From contig OZ022246.1 in assembly GCA_963978895.1 (NCBI GenBank), positions 7,247,932-7,311,931 on the forward strand: 64,000 bases of DNA. Reading direction: 5' to 3'. A model generated the notes under the pieces. That model was not told where the DNA came from and made no database searches. It saw nothing but the letters and a program-made list of their open reading frames with translations. Positions 15,661 through 28,253 of the stretch are shown one piece after another. Both the position numbers and the translations under genes were made by a program. Numbering within the stretch: the stretch's first letter is position 1; every line of letters starts with the position of its first letter. The stretch comes from Erpobdella octoculata. Lineage: Eukaryota; Annelida; Clitellata; Hirudinida; Erpobdellidae.

Positions 15661-16200
15661 CAAGTTTTTAATAAATGTCATAACAAAAAAAATAACGTTA
15701 TTTAAAAATGTATGAATAACTAAATGTTAGTATTTTAATGAGCAGGTTGAGCCTGAATGGTTGCAACAACATTGTCAATATTGGGTTCGAGTTCTGTTGT
15801 TGCAAGCCTCAAAATTGAACAAAGATTATCATCAGTCAAAGATGATCTCAGTTTATTTTTATTTGTGTTCATGACTGAAAACGTTTGTTCAAACACGTAT
15901 GTGCTGCCAAATTCAGACAAGATTCGGCAAGCCAAATCTTTGACCGCTCCATCTTTAACTGAACTTAGACTTCCATAAAAAGTTAAAATGGAGTTATGCT
16001 GAAACGCAGACTTTAATTCTGGTGAACATTGAAGATCAATGACTTCTAACTGACATTGCTCAGGTGCGAACAGTACTATTAAAAAGAGATGGGTGGGTGC
16101 ATCGATTTAAAATTCTGTTAGGGCCGCAAATAGCCAAAATGGACTAGTTGTCTGGGGGCCGCATCAAACGGGCCGGCGGGCCGCGGGTTGTGCACCTCTG
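15661..16200 (-). pseudogene. hAT transposase remnant with terminal inverted repeat
   Basis: The minus-strand frame 15935-15735 encodes FGSTYVFEQTFSVMNTNKNKLRSSL in effect, the hAT dimerisation region of GTF2IRD2/ZBED-like transposases. At the right edge the minus strand begins CAGAGGTGCACAACCC (16200-16185) followed by a GCGGCCCGCCGGCCC stretch, the usual hAT end. Most of the transposase between the end and the C-terminus is deleted. The left end is cut by the R2-like LINE. Confidence 0.7.
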
Positions 16201-16384
16201 GTATATATGTATATATGTATGTTCTTTATGCATTGCTACACCATTCATCCGATTGTAATGAAATTTTCACACAACCTTGAGAGTCAAGGGGAATCAAATA
16301 TAGAGAAAAAAAATTAAAATCCGTCACAAAATGATCGGAGCGGAGCGGTTGAGCGAGCGGGAACTATATATATATATATATATA
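16201..16384 (+). mobile_element. Helitron 5' half, second fragment
   Basis: Same family block as 12861-13085 (ATGCATTGCTACACCATTC, CCTTGAGAGTCAAGG, GAGCGAGCGGGAAC). It ends in (TA)n, which joins a Helitron 3' end of opposite orientation at 16385. Confidence 0.65.
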
Positions 16385-16700
16385 CTAGCGAGGTTACCTG
16401 GCGTTGCTCGGGGTTTTCAGAGGTTTTTTATCATTTTTCTCTCTTGCTCCCGTTTCCTTCCCCGCTTGTTCTCCCGTTTCCGTTCCCGCTTGCTCTCCCG
16501 TTTCCGTTCCCGCTCGCGCTCATTTTTTCTTTTCCACTCTTTCATAACTTATTTTAGCCCATAAAACGTAAAAAAGATTTGCTAAAAGTTGCTTGAAGTC
16601 TTCAAACGTTGTTACGTAAACAAAATTTGAATTTTATTACGCAATTACCTTCGATGGTCGTACATAGGAACTTTTGGCCTGGAAAGTTAAGAAGGGGAAA
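16385..16700 (-). mobile_element. Helitron 3' half, minus orientation
   Basis: The plus-strand ACTAGCGAGGTTACC with GGCGTTGCTCGGGG is the reverse complement of a Helitron 3' end, with terminal CTAG at 16385-16388. Inside lie GGGAAC-type repeats and then a body (CCCATAAAACGTAAAAA, TTACGTAAACAAAA) shared with the Helitron at 49421-49845. Confidence 0.65.
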
Positions 16701-17107
16701 AAGTTAAGAAGGTTTGGACTCCTTCTCCGATCCTCCGGCTCGGGCCAAAAAACCTTCTTGGCCAAAAGTGCCTATACATGATTATTGCATAAGTTTTCAA
16801 AGCACTGTTTACAATTGCGTAACAGGCATTACTTGCTAATGGACTTCTTAATATTTAGAAGTCCATGACCAAGGATATCTTGTTATATCAAGATATCCTT
16901 GCCATGACTTGCTTCCCAGTCTTGCATAATGTGACCGATTGCGCGTTATTACAAATTATTAAGAGATAGATGGGGCGGGAAAGCGACCCGAATCGGGAAA
17001 GTGACCGGGATCGGGAAAGCGACCGGGAGTGGGAGAGCAAGCGGGAACGGGAAAGCGACCGGGAGCGGGAGAGAAAACCCCCGAGCAACGCCGGGTAACC
17101 CCGCTAG
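16701..17107 (+). mobile_element. Helitron 3' half, plus orientation, with two hairpins
   Basis: Ends with the GAGCAACGCCGGGTAACC hairpin and CTAG at 17104-17107, preceded by GGGAAAGCGACCGGGA units. Together with the inverted 3' end at 16385 this makes a 720-bp unit with a Helitron 3' terminus at each side. In the middle are two perfect hairpins at 16839-16866 and 16870-16901. Confidence 0.6.
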
Positions 17108-17580
17108 TATTTATATATATTCCCGCAAGCAAGTTTCATTGAACTTTGTCGCCCATTTTGCATTCAACAGTTTCTTGTATAAACCTTGCAAAACAACAAT
17201 ATCTTTCCTTTCTGAAACTACACCAAGCAATGTTTTAAAATCTTTATTTTTCCAACTGACAGGCCAGTTTCGGTTAATTTAACCATCTTCAGAGCTTCAT
17301 TTTAAACTTTATAATAATAAAACGGTATATATTAAAATCGAAAAGGACACTTTCTCAAACTTATAATAATAAAGTTAATTAAACAGCAGTTTGTTTGTTT
17401 TCAATACATGCAGAGTTAGACGTGAAATCAATAAAAGTAGCCGAGTATTGATGAACACGCTTTCAGTGAGTAAAAAAGTGTCGACGCATTCAGCCAAAGT
17501 CTCACTAAAATACAAATTAAGTACACAACCAGCCACCCACACAGCTGATTACACGCTCACTTTTTCCGTAGTTTTTGTTT
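17108..17580. other. Noncoding spacer
   Basis: AT-rich sequence with the minus-strand motif CTGAAGATGGTTAAATTAAC (about 17271-17295), of a type common in dispersed repeats. No gene is recognised. Confidence 0.35.
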
Positions 17581-17581
17581 T

Positions 17582-18124
17582 CTACTTTCTTCTTTTTATA
17601 TTAATATTTGGATTGCAAAGTAAATGTTCAAACACCGCAGGTGTCTCAGCATCACCTGCACTATTCCGATTAGTGTAGTTCCACATTTTTTTAGCTGCAT
17701 CGCCATCAACCTCAACTTCACTACCTTTACAGTTACAGAAAACATCTTCATCGTCGACATTATTACTACTTTTATGTTTTTCTTCCGAGTCATTTTCTTT
17801 TTCTTCAATCATTTCATCTGTGTGGAAACTATCAAGAGAAAGTGATTCTGACTCCTTATTTTTAGAACCACAGCTTTTAAAACAAACAGGCGTTTCTCTA
17901 TTTAGATCTCCCTCAGTATCCACAAACCTTTCATTAATCTTGACAGGCGTAGTTTCCTTCTGGTTGGTGCGATTTTCCATGACGGCATCTTCTATGTCTT
18001 TGACGTTGAGTATATCTTCATCGGTCACCATATCAATTTCTTTCTCGCAGCAATCACTTTGTTCTCTTCTTTCGGATAAATCATTTTCAAATTTCACGCT
18101 TGTTTTATTCTTGTTATAAGACAT
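17582..18124 (-). CDS. Uncharacterised acidic protein, 180 codons
   Basis: An ATG at 18122-18124 opens a 180-codon frame rich in Glu, Asp, Ser and Asn, with a highly acidic middle (DEMIEEKENDSEEKH) and a basic end (IKRRK). There is no signal peptide, membrane segment or known domain. It is not part of a recognised transposon, has no microsatellite bias, and the spacers on both sides are ordinary. It could be a real single-exon gene, a large exon of a spliced gene, or chance. I do not recognise it. It points away from the Ca2+ pump gene. Confidence 0.4.
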   Translation of the reverse strand: MSYNKNKTSVKFENDLSERREQSDCCEKEIDMVTDEDILNVKDIEDAVMENRTNQKETTPVKINERFVDTEGDLNRETPVCFKSCGSKNKESESLSLDSFHTDEMIEEKENDSEEKHKSSNNVDDEDVFCNCKGSEVEVDGDAAKKMWNYTNRNSAGDAETPAVFEHLLCNPNINIKRRK

Positions 18125-18553
18125 GATGCATTATCGTGATATTAGGAATTTTAAAAATATTATTGTTTTGACACTTTTATCAAGTAATGTTTATATATTA
18201 AATAAGATTTCTTCTTATTAATAATAATATTGTTATTTCATCTTCTAAAAATAAACACACAAGTTAATATTCTTTGTTTACGAATCCATGTGAGCATCAA
18301 GCAATTAATAATATAACAACCAGTAGAAGTATTTGTTACCTAATTGTAGAGAAGTATATATTTGATGGTGATATTCACGAGATCATATCATGGCGATATC
18401 ATGAGGGAGAAATAAAAGAGATGTTGAAATAAAATAGTGAATGAATGAGGGGTGAAAAGAATTTTGGGAGAGAAAGTGGTCATGCCTGTGCACTTTTGAT
18501 GAGGGTGGAAATTCAATTAAGCCTTGACGTTCTGCATTACCTGATAAGACTAG
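18125..18553. other. Noncoding spacer
   Basis: AT-rich region upstream of the acidic frame. A short symmetrical stretch, GAGATCATATCATGGCGATATCATGAG, occurs near 18380 in broken form. Nothing else is supported. Confidence 0.35.
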
Positions 18554-19158
18554 CTAGTGAGTGAGTGAGTGTGTGAGTGAGAGAGTGAGTGAGTGAGTGA
18601 GTGAGTGAGTGAGTGAGTGAGTGAGTGAGTGAGTGAGTGAGTGAGTGAGTGAGTGAGTGAGTGAGTGAGTGAGTGAGTGAGTGAGTGAGTGAGTGAGTGA
18701 GTGAGTGAGTGAGTGAGTGAGTGAGTGAGTGAGTGAGTGAGTGAGTGAGTGAGTGAGTGAGTGAGTGAGTGAGTGAGTGAGTGAGTGAGTGAGTGAGTGA
18801 GTGAGTGAGTGAGTGAGTGAGTGAGTGAGTGAGTGAGTGAGTGAGTGAGTGAGTGAGTGAGTGAGTGAGTGAGTGAGTGAGTGAGTGAGTGAGTGAGTGA
18901 GTGAGTGAGTGAGTGAGTGAGTGAGTGAGTGAGTGAGTGAGTGAGTGAGTGAGTGAGTGAGTGAGTGAGTGAGTGAGTGAGTGAGTGAGTGAGTGAGTGA
19001 GTGAGTGAGTGAGTGAGTGAGTGAGTGAGTGAGTGAGTGAGTGAGTGAGTGAGTGAGTGAGTGAGTGAGTGAGTGAGTGAGTGAGTGAGTGAGTGAGTGA
19101 GTGAGTGAGTGAGTGAGTGAGTGAGTGAGTGAGTGAGTGAGTGAGTGAGTGAGTGAGT
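18554..19158. repeat. GAGT tetranucleotide array, about 600 bp
   Basis: (GTGA)n, essentially perfect apart from two variants near the left edge (18571-18585). It reads as a Ser-Leu-Thr-His repeat on the minus strand, a frame artefact. Confidence 0.95.
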
Positions 19159-19773
19159 TAATCATGTTGGTTTCCGCAAAGTTTTCTCTCAAGTTATGTT
19201 AATTTTTAAAGATAAACATCAATTATTAAAAAATGTAAAATTAAGTATTTGAAGTTAAACGTTTAACTGTAAGTTTTTATGTTTGAATTAGAATTTACAC
19301 AGTTAAAATTACTTTAATAACATAAAAACTTAGTCACATGTTTTTAATACAGTGTTTCCTTGAATAATAGACCTACCTATCAAAGTATAGAGACACAAGT
19401 AAAAAGCAGAAAACAGGTTAAAAATAAAGCTAAATTTATGACGGACAACCATCTTTACAAGCTTGATTATTCTAGTTTCTGTGGATTGGACAAATTGAAG
19501 AATAGAAGTAGGTCTTATATTGAAATCTCAATGACAAATCCTGGTAAGTCTCACTTTCTAGGTAGGTCTTATATTCAAGGAAACACGGTACATGCAGATA
19601 CTAATCGTGATATACATGGGTTTTTAAATAATTGTCAGCATTACACTCAAAACCACCACTGCCACAAATTTCCACCTGAATGAAATTTATCAACTTATTT
19701 TTACATTTAACAATTATTCATTTTCTATTTAAACTTAATTCAATTTTATAATGATTTAATGATTTATACACAG
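19159..19773. other. Noncoding sequence, probable intron of the Ca2+ pump gene
   Basis: It ends in a good splice acceptor (TTTATACACAG, 19763-19773). Contains a direct repeat, GTAGGTCTTATATT, at about 19507 and 19561. No upstream exon is recognised. Confidence 0.5.
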
Positions 19774-22700
19774 GCACTCACGTGATGGAAGGAAGTGCCA
19801 AGATGCTTGTGACTGCAGTTGGTATCAACTCACAGGCTGGTATTATTTTCTCACTCATGAATTCAACGACTGCAATACTTGAAGATGATGAAACACCTAC
19901 TGAAGTCAAACAGCCGGGTTCGCTTTAATCGATTTTTTCCCAAAAAGAAATTTAATTTAAAGTTGCATAGAATTTCACAATTGGGCAAAAAATTAATACA
20001 ATTTGTTGAAAGAACTCTCGAGTTTTACTTCTAACAAACATTTTATTCATCTTTCAACGCAAAATGATACCAACGGTATGAAGCTGAAATGTAAAAAGTC
20101 ATCAAAAACATAATCTAAAGAAATGTCACCACTCAAGATTTTTTTTCGGAGTGGTGCGCTGTGAGCCGGTTGTCGCTGTTGAGTCTCTATTACTTTTTTC
20201 GATAACATTTCGTTTTTAGTAAACATATCTGGTAAAAATTTATATGACTGAACTTGTCTCAATACAAGCTAACTATTGGTACAAAATTTATCTGATTTTG
20301 ATACCTGGTTTTGTCAAATACTGTTGAATAGTTTAGTGAGTTTAGTTCTGTTGTCGTTTGTTGCCACTCCTGTAAGTTGTACTACATACTGTGATGTCAC
20401 GTAAAAGGCAAGAGGAGGTTCTGGACTTGTTAATGGAAGGTAAAACAATCGAAGCATTATCGGATAAGATTAAAGAAAAGATACTTCCCAGTCTGGAACA
20501 TGGCATTAAAGAAATGATGAAGAACTTAATGTTGGAGACAGTGACAAAACTGATAAAGGACGAAATTAAGCCGCTGGTTGATAAAATAAAGTCCATAACG
20601 GAGGAAAACAAAACTCTACAGATTCGAGTTGACAGACTGGAGATGCAATTGAGAAGCAACGATCTCGTCATTCACGGAATCCCTGAATCGTCCTACGCTG
20701 AGGTGGCTTCGGGTGTGACTGCTGGAGAAGGTGATTCCTCTAAACATATGTCTCGGCAGGATACAATGAGTGCTGTCGTGGAGTGCTGCAGGACGAAGTT
20801 AGATCTCGACATATCGATGAAGGATATCACTGCCGGGTACAGAATACCTGGCATTAAAAACGCACCACGACCGATAGTTATAACTCTCGCTTCAAAGACA
20901 GTCAGAGACCGAATTTACTCTTCAAGACGCCTACTTCACAAACAAGAAGATAAACATAAAATTTATATCAACGAGCATTTAACTAAGAGGTGCTCAGAAA
21001 TCTTTTCGAGAGGCAGGAGACTACTCAAAGAAAAGAAAATCTCCTCCACCTGGACATGGAATGGCGTTGTTTTTGCAAAAAGAGTTGAATCTGACAAGCC
21101 AATTAAAATCCTAAGTCTCGAGGAGGTTGAAAAGTTACAGACTAGTTAAAATGGCTTATGATACGACGAACACTGAAGAAGAACGTTTAAGTTTACTGAA
21201 GTCTATAAGAAGCTGTTCTTTGTTTGATTATAACATTGATCCTGATGAAAATATCTTCCACCCAATCTATGATAATAGAAATGTTTATGTTACTTCTGAT
21301 GAGTTAAACGAGTTAACCGGTCGATTAGCTTCTGATCATTTTTCATTTCTTCACGTCAATTGCAGAAGCTTAAAAAATAAATTGCATGACTTAGCAATAT
21401 TACTTCACTGGAGTAGATCTAGGATTTTGGCGGTTACAGAGACCTGGCTGGATGACAATTCATCCTTGAGCGTGGAAATACCGGGCTTTGTTTTCGTATC
21501 CAGACATAGATCTATGAAAAAAGGTGGCGGAGTTGTTTTTTTTATTGACTCTGACTTAAAATATTCTGTTCTTGATGTTAGTTCCTGGAGTGTTGATATT
21601 ACTTCATTTGAAATTCTCTTGATATCTGCGGAGTGTCGAGGAATTGGAAGTTTTACTGTTGGAGTAATCTATCGCCCACCGGATACCAATATACGTGTTT
21701 TTAATGCAGAGCTGAGTAACATCTTGGATTACGTTGACAGAAAAAATATGAAGATATTTCTACTGGGCGACTTCAACATTGATTTTCTCGACAAAGAATG
21801 GAACTCACTCACAGCTGAGTTTTTTAATTTACTAGCTTTCCACTGCCTTCTTCCAGCCTTTACAACGCCAACTAGAAAATGCCCCTCAACCGCCACCGCA
21901 ATTGATAATATATTTACTAATTATCCACTACAGAAGACTCTCGCCAGGATTGTACTCGATGATGTCTCGGACCACTTCCCTATTTTTCTCTCTGCCACAT
22001 TATCGACACCTGATTGCGTCGGAAAAAATCATGTCTTTTCCTTAAGAAGGAGTTTCGTTAATAAAGAAATTTTTGAGCAAACGCTGCATGGAGCCGATTG
22101 GTCTAGGGTAATAGAGGTGGCCGAGTGTGGCGACGCGTCATCCGCCTATTCAATGTTTATCAATAGATACCTTGAGATATATAATAATTCCTTTCCTCTG
22201 GTGAGCTGCAGCGGCAAATCTAACGGACCTAACAAGTTTGATAAAGAATGGATGACACCTGAACTTATGAAAAGCTGCAAGAAAAAAAATGCGCTTTACC
22301 GAGCATACACCAGGAATCCATCTCCGTCTAACAAACAGAAATTTACTACATTTAGAAACCTCTTCAAATCAACTAAGGTAAAAACCATCAAACAATTCTA
22401 CTCCGAAAAGTTTAAATTAAACAACAACAACATGAAAGGAACATGGAAGTTAATTGGGAACATTTTAAATAAAAAGACCAACATGGAACAATGCAAGACT
22501 TTCTGTACGGATGACGGTAGTCTATTGACATCTTCCTCTGTTATTGCTGAGTCATTTAATAATTACTTTTCTAATATTGGCTCCAACCTCGCAAGAAAGA
22601 TATCCCCACCGGATACAACGTTTGAAAAATATCTTGGCAATCCTGTGACTCACTCTTTTTTTTTGCACCCACTACGCCCGATGAGATTATCAAAATAGCT

Positions 22701-24914
22701 TCAGACTTAAAGATCTCTCACAGCTGCGGATCCGATGGAGTCGACCCATGCATCGCACGAAATTCAATTACGGCGATCGCTAGTCCTCTGTCTGCCATAA
22801 TAAATTGCTCAATAACTTCAGGAGTATTCCCCGCTCAACTAAAAACAGCCAAAGTCATTCCAATTTACAAATCTGGGAAAAAAGAAAACTTTTCTAATTA
22901 CCGGCCAATATCTGTCTTGTGCTATTTCTCAAAGTTTTTTGAAAGAGTGATGCACTCCAGACTTTATAATTATCTTGATAAATTTTCCATTATTACACCA
23001 AATCAGTTTGGATTTAGAAAAAATCACTCAACTTATATGCCACTGGTCATGTTACATTCAAAGATTGCCGAGGCCATGGACCGTGGGAAATATGTAGTTG
23101 GCATCTTCCTGGACCTAGCTAAAGCCTTCGATACGGTTGATCACGGCATTCTGGTGGAAAAATTGAGGTACTATGGAATCCGGGGAACTCCACTATCATG
23201 GTTCAGTGACTATCTTAGCTGCAGATCACAATGCGTCCAGTACAGCAACTCTATCTCTTCGATGAAGCAGGTAACTTGTGGGGTGCCTCAAGGGTCGGTG
23301 CTGGGACCGCTTCTATTCCTCATCTATATTAACGACCTATGCTCAGTTTCAGATCGCCTTGAATTTGTTTTGTTTGCGGACGATACTAACCTCTTTGCGA
23401 CTGGCGATAACTTAGAAAATTTATATTACGATACCAACAGTGAATTACTTTCTGTTTCTAAATGGTTCTCTGCTAGTAGACTTTCCTTAAATGTTAGCAA
23501 AACGAATTACATTTTATTTCACCATATAAACAAAAATACTTTCTGTAATTGTCAGCTGAAGATTGATGATATACCAATTTTGCGGGTTCCTTATTGCAAG
23601 TTCTTGGGCGTGTTGCTTGATAAACACCTTACATTAAAAACTCACATTGAACATGTTACATCTAAGGTTGCAAAATATTGTGGAGTGCTATCTCGTATAC
23701 ATCAGTTTGTTGATGCCAATATTTCTATGATGTTATACCATGCACTTATATTTCCGTACTTATCATACTGCAATATTGTCTGGGCCTCAAATTATTCAAC
23801 TCGTTTAAAGCCTCTTCATATTTTGCAAAAGCGAATTATTCGAATTATTTTTCACATGCCTCCCACATCGTCTTGTAAAATTCAAATGGCTAACAACAAC
23901 ATTCTTAATATTTATCAGATTAATTTCTTCCAAACTGGCATTTTCATGTATAAATATGATAATTTTATATTACCCTCATCATTCGATAACATGTTTGTAA
24001 AATTATCTGATGTTCATTCCTATGATCTGCGCCCCGGTCGCTGTTTTCGAACGGATTTTGCTCGGACAACTCTTAAAACATTCTCTATTAAATGCTCTGG
24101 CCCTCGTATTTATTCAATCATTCCAATATCTGTCTCCTCCTTGAAACGTATTTCGCTATTTAAGCAAGCTCTGAAATCTTACTTGTTATTGTCTCACTCA
24201 TAACTACTCAATACCTATTACCTTAGCATACCAATTTCAGTCTCTTCCTTGATAAGTTTATTGAACTACTATTTGAAATGTCTTAACTCAACCAGCTCAT
24301 TTGGTTTTTTTTGTAAAGGTTGTCCATTAAGCGGGAAGGAATTCCCTTCGGACGAACCTTTTGGGCACCTTATTTCTTTCTCAACCAATCGATTTTTCTT
24401 CTTTTTCTGAAATTTTGGTTCTATATTTTTCTTGTCGTTTTGGTTATTTTCTTTTGTTTACGTTTAATACTTATGTTGGTGCTCAATAAATGAAATAAAT
24501 AAATAAGATATTTCCGGTGCTAAAAAATCATTAAAAATCTAAAGAAAGTTGATCACAAGGATTTGAAAAATTGAATTTTATTTTTTTGATTAAAGTTCTA
24601 AATTTCACATTAACCAATTAGAAAACTTTTATTGATTTGACTGAATCTACCAAAAGACTCGAATGAAGAGGGCCGCATGTTTGCCGTTGTCGGTCCCAGA
24701 TGAGCTTTCGGCCATAATTACTGGCTCAGTGACTGTCGACAAAATCAGAAAATGTTTTTAAATGAAACTCTTTGTTATCTAGAAATCTAGAAATTGACAT
24801 TATGACGCGTAAAAAATTATGAAAAGTTAACAAAGCTATGAAATTATTTCTTTATTCTCGGTTTTTTTCTCATTTCTTTCTGTATCCCATCTTCCCCCTC
24901 TTATCCTCTCTTTT

Positions 24915-25012
<98 letters not shown>

Positions 25013-25192
25013 ATCTCCTGTTTTTTTCTTCGTTTAGACGAGATTGAATGAGCGAACCCACGTATAGCCTCATTCGATGCAGAAAAGCAATATCAAAATC
25101 GATTTTGCAAAGCTTTTTGTAACTAGTTTTACCAAAAGTTGATTGAATTGCACAAAAAATATTTATCAATTTTTAAATCACGTGAATATGTT

Positions 25193-25224
<32 letters not shown>

Positions 25225-25225
25225 G

Positions 25226-25316
<91 letters not shown>

Positions 25317-28155
25317 CCGTCATCATCATAATCATGTGCGTGTTATATTTTGTTTTTATGTGTACAGAAGATGAAAGCATTCATAGACTTCACTGACCTT
25401 CTGGAAATTTACTTTTTTCAATAATTTTTATTTATTTGTATTACTTAACCATTTTATCGAAAAAATCATACATAGTTTAATCGTAATTTATTTTTCTTTA
25501 TATCAAATCGATAGGGTCTCAACTATGTCACAAATTGAGCTTTTTTATCTCTCCAAATCAATTCTAACACTGATATTTATATTTTTTTTAAATATTGCTA
25601 CATTATTGGAGATCGTATAAGGGTTCCAAACATTGTTTTTCGTTTTATTGGATGATAAGCACTCAACTAGACTATAATAAACATCAACTAGTACTGCAAT
25701 TGAAACCTGTCTAATAAACACCTATATAACTTTAAAATTGTACTTGAAAAAGACAAACACACACAGGGCCCTGGAGAAATTACTTGCCCGGGCTCGTAAC
25801 TACTGATAACTATCAGTTGAAAAAGTAAAAAATTCCTGATTGAAATTAGTGAACATTATCTATGTCATTGGTGCCGTCAATACAAGCATGACTGTATTGC
25901 ATTCATGTAATTTCCAAGAGCTTCTGAGTTTGCTGAACGAATTTTCTGGTAAAATCTAGTCTGGTATTCCTTCAAGCCAGAATTTAACAGAGACGTCATT
26001 GGGGGCAAGGAGAGTCATAGCCTCTTTTTCCTGATTTTTGAGAGTGCTTCCCTGACGTAGTTTTAAACCCCCAAAAAATAGAAGTGGGGTCCCAAAATGC
26101 TTTCAGAAGTGTAAAGTGGAAGTTTTTGAAGTTTGAGTTGGCCCTTTTTATGGACAGGTAAGTCTCCTATGACGGTGAAGTGGCCCTTATGACGGTGAAG
26201 TAGACCCTCCTAAACTGGTTTATAAAATATATTTTTAGAAAGAAAAATGGAAAAGTTAAAAAATAACTGGAAAACATTGGTGGGCCCTGAGAACAAGTTG
26301 CCATCCCAAAAAGTGTTTGTTGAAATTAATTCAGCTGTTGAAAATGGCAATAGCAAATGCAGTTGTTTTCCCGTGCTTGACAGCTTGCACAATCACAACA
26401 CGTTTTCGGTACATGATGATATAGTTCTCTGTTGAATAGCAGATGGCTTTTCAAAACCATATGCATATATGCCTCGGAAGAGTTTTTAATTCAATATGAT
26501 ATCATCAAATATGTTACCACTCCAGACAAAATGCTTACGCTGCAATCCGCAACCAAACCATGTTTTCAACGTGCGTTAACCCACCAGCAAAACATTTTTT
26601 TTTAAACCTGCTGTCAAGATTCAAGATGGAATCTTCCAAGCGCTTTTCCGCATCTCCAGAAAACATCTATCGCAGACAATCCGGTTCTTCCAACATGCGA
26701 TAGACAGTCGCAATCAAACACTGGCATCGTCGGGTGCCTCAAAAATTTCTTCTGTGAGTTCAAAAACTACTAAAGATTCCGTCAGCAATGCCAACTCCAC
26801 CTTGTTGATTGTGAGCCAGTCCCAAGCCTTTATAAAAAAATTCAGAAATGCCCTACTACAGGACCACCTCGGCAACGTTTTTCCACAAAACCAGTTCGAC
26901 CTTTTACATTTTGCTCCTCTCGAGTATCTCCCCAGCTGTTTTCTGAGACACATATAGCGAATTATTTGCTGCTTTTTTCTGTAGGACAGACCTGACCACC
27001 AAAAATCTAATTTTCAAGTTTTTTTTATAGGATTTTTGAATTGTTTTTTTGATTTCGTGAAGTGCTCTTCTGCTTTCTTCTTGTGACTCATCTATTATGT
27101 CAAAAATTTACTCACTTGTGGTCGGGCTTGAAGTGCTTGGAGGTGTTCTTTAAGCTCGTTCTTTTTCTTCAAACACGAATAATTCGTCTAATGCTTTCAA
27201 ACCCATTTTTGAAATTCAGCTTCTGACACCAAATGTTACGATATTGAGAATTGGGGTTCTATATAACTAGCTGTTTCCGCCCAGTGATCTAATAGTCAAT
27301 GTTTTGGTTTTCATTTTGACGTTTTCGATAACGTTTCTGTTTCGATTTTTACGTTTTTCTGGGGTTTCGGGGTCTATTTTTAGTAACTGCCTTACAATAA
27401 TTATGAAAATGATAAAATTACATTTTTGATATTTGAAATTAATTTACTGATGTGCACCGATATGAAAAATCCGCCATTAATAGTAAACTTAAACACGCTT
27501 CATACAATGTTATCGAAAGAATGCGAAACTTGCACTAAAGTTAACTTAAAATTCAACCCAAGAGTTTAGTTTCGTTGCTATCTAATAAATAATAATAAAA
27601 AAATTTATTGTTTCACATTTTAAAATAATTATAAATTATACCCACATAATTAATCTGCAAAACTGTCGCGCTTTTTACACAACGAGAAATAAGTCACGTG
27701 AGGGTAACGCACAAACAACATTGTTCTATTTTATTATATTATATTATATTATATTATATTATATTATATTATATTATATTATATTATAGATGGTTTGGGT
27801 TTAATTGGACGAATAGCGCCCAACTAGACGCTTCAACTTCAACTAATGCAATTGAAACCTGTCTAATAGACGCCTTAATCAATCTATAATAATTCTTGTA
27901 AAAGACAAACACGCACACAAATTTTAACTTCAAATTTCATGTCTATCTGTAAACATACATCTAGTCACATTATCATATAGGAAAAGATAAAAATCCCTTC
28001 ATAGATAATTTTAAATAAATATTTTTGACAGAAAACTTTCTTTTAATTGAAATTTTTTAATTAAAAATCTACAATTATAATATTAGCCTTAATATCATCC
28101 TCATCATCAACATCATTATCGTCATCATTATCATCATCATCGTCATTCATACCAG

Positions 28156-28213
<58 letters not shown>

Positions 28214-28214
28214 G

Positions 28215-28253
<39 letters not shown>

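Noticed and set aside
18554..19192. 212-codon Ser-Leu-Thr-His frame
   Set aside because: Translation of the GAGT microsatellite.
19360..19683. 107-codon frame before pump exon 1
   Set aside because: No domain, no splice-site support, and it contains direct repeats; most likely intronic chance.
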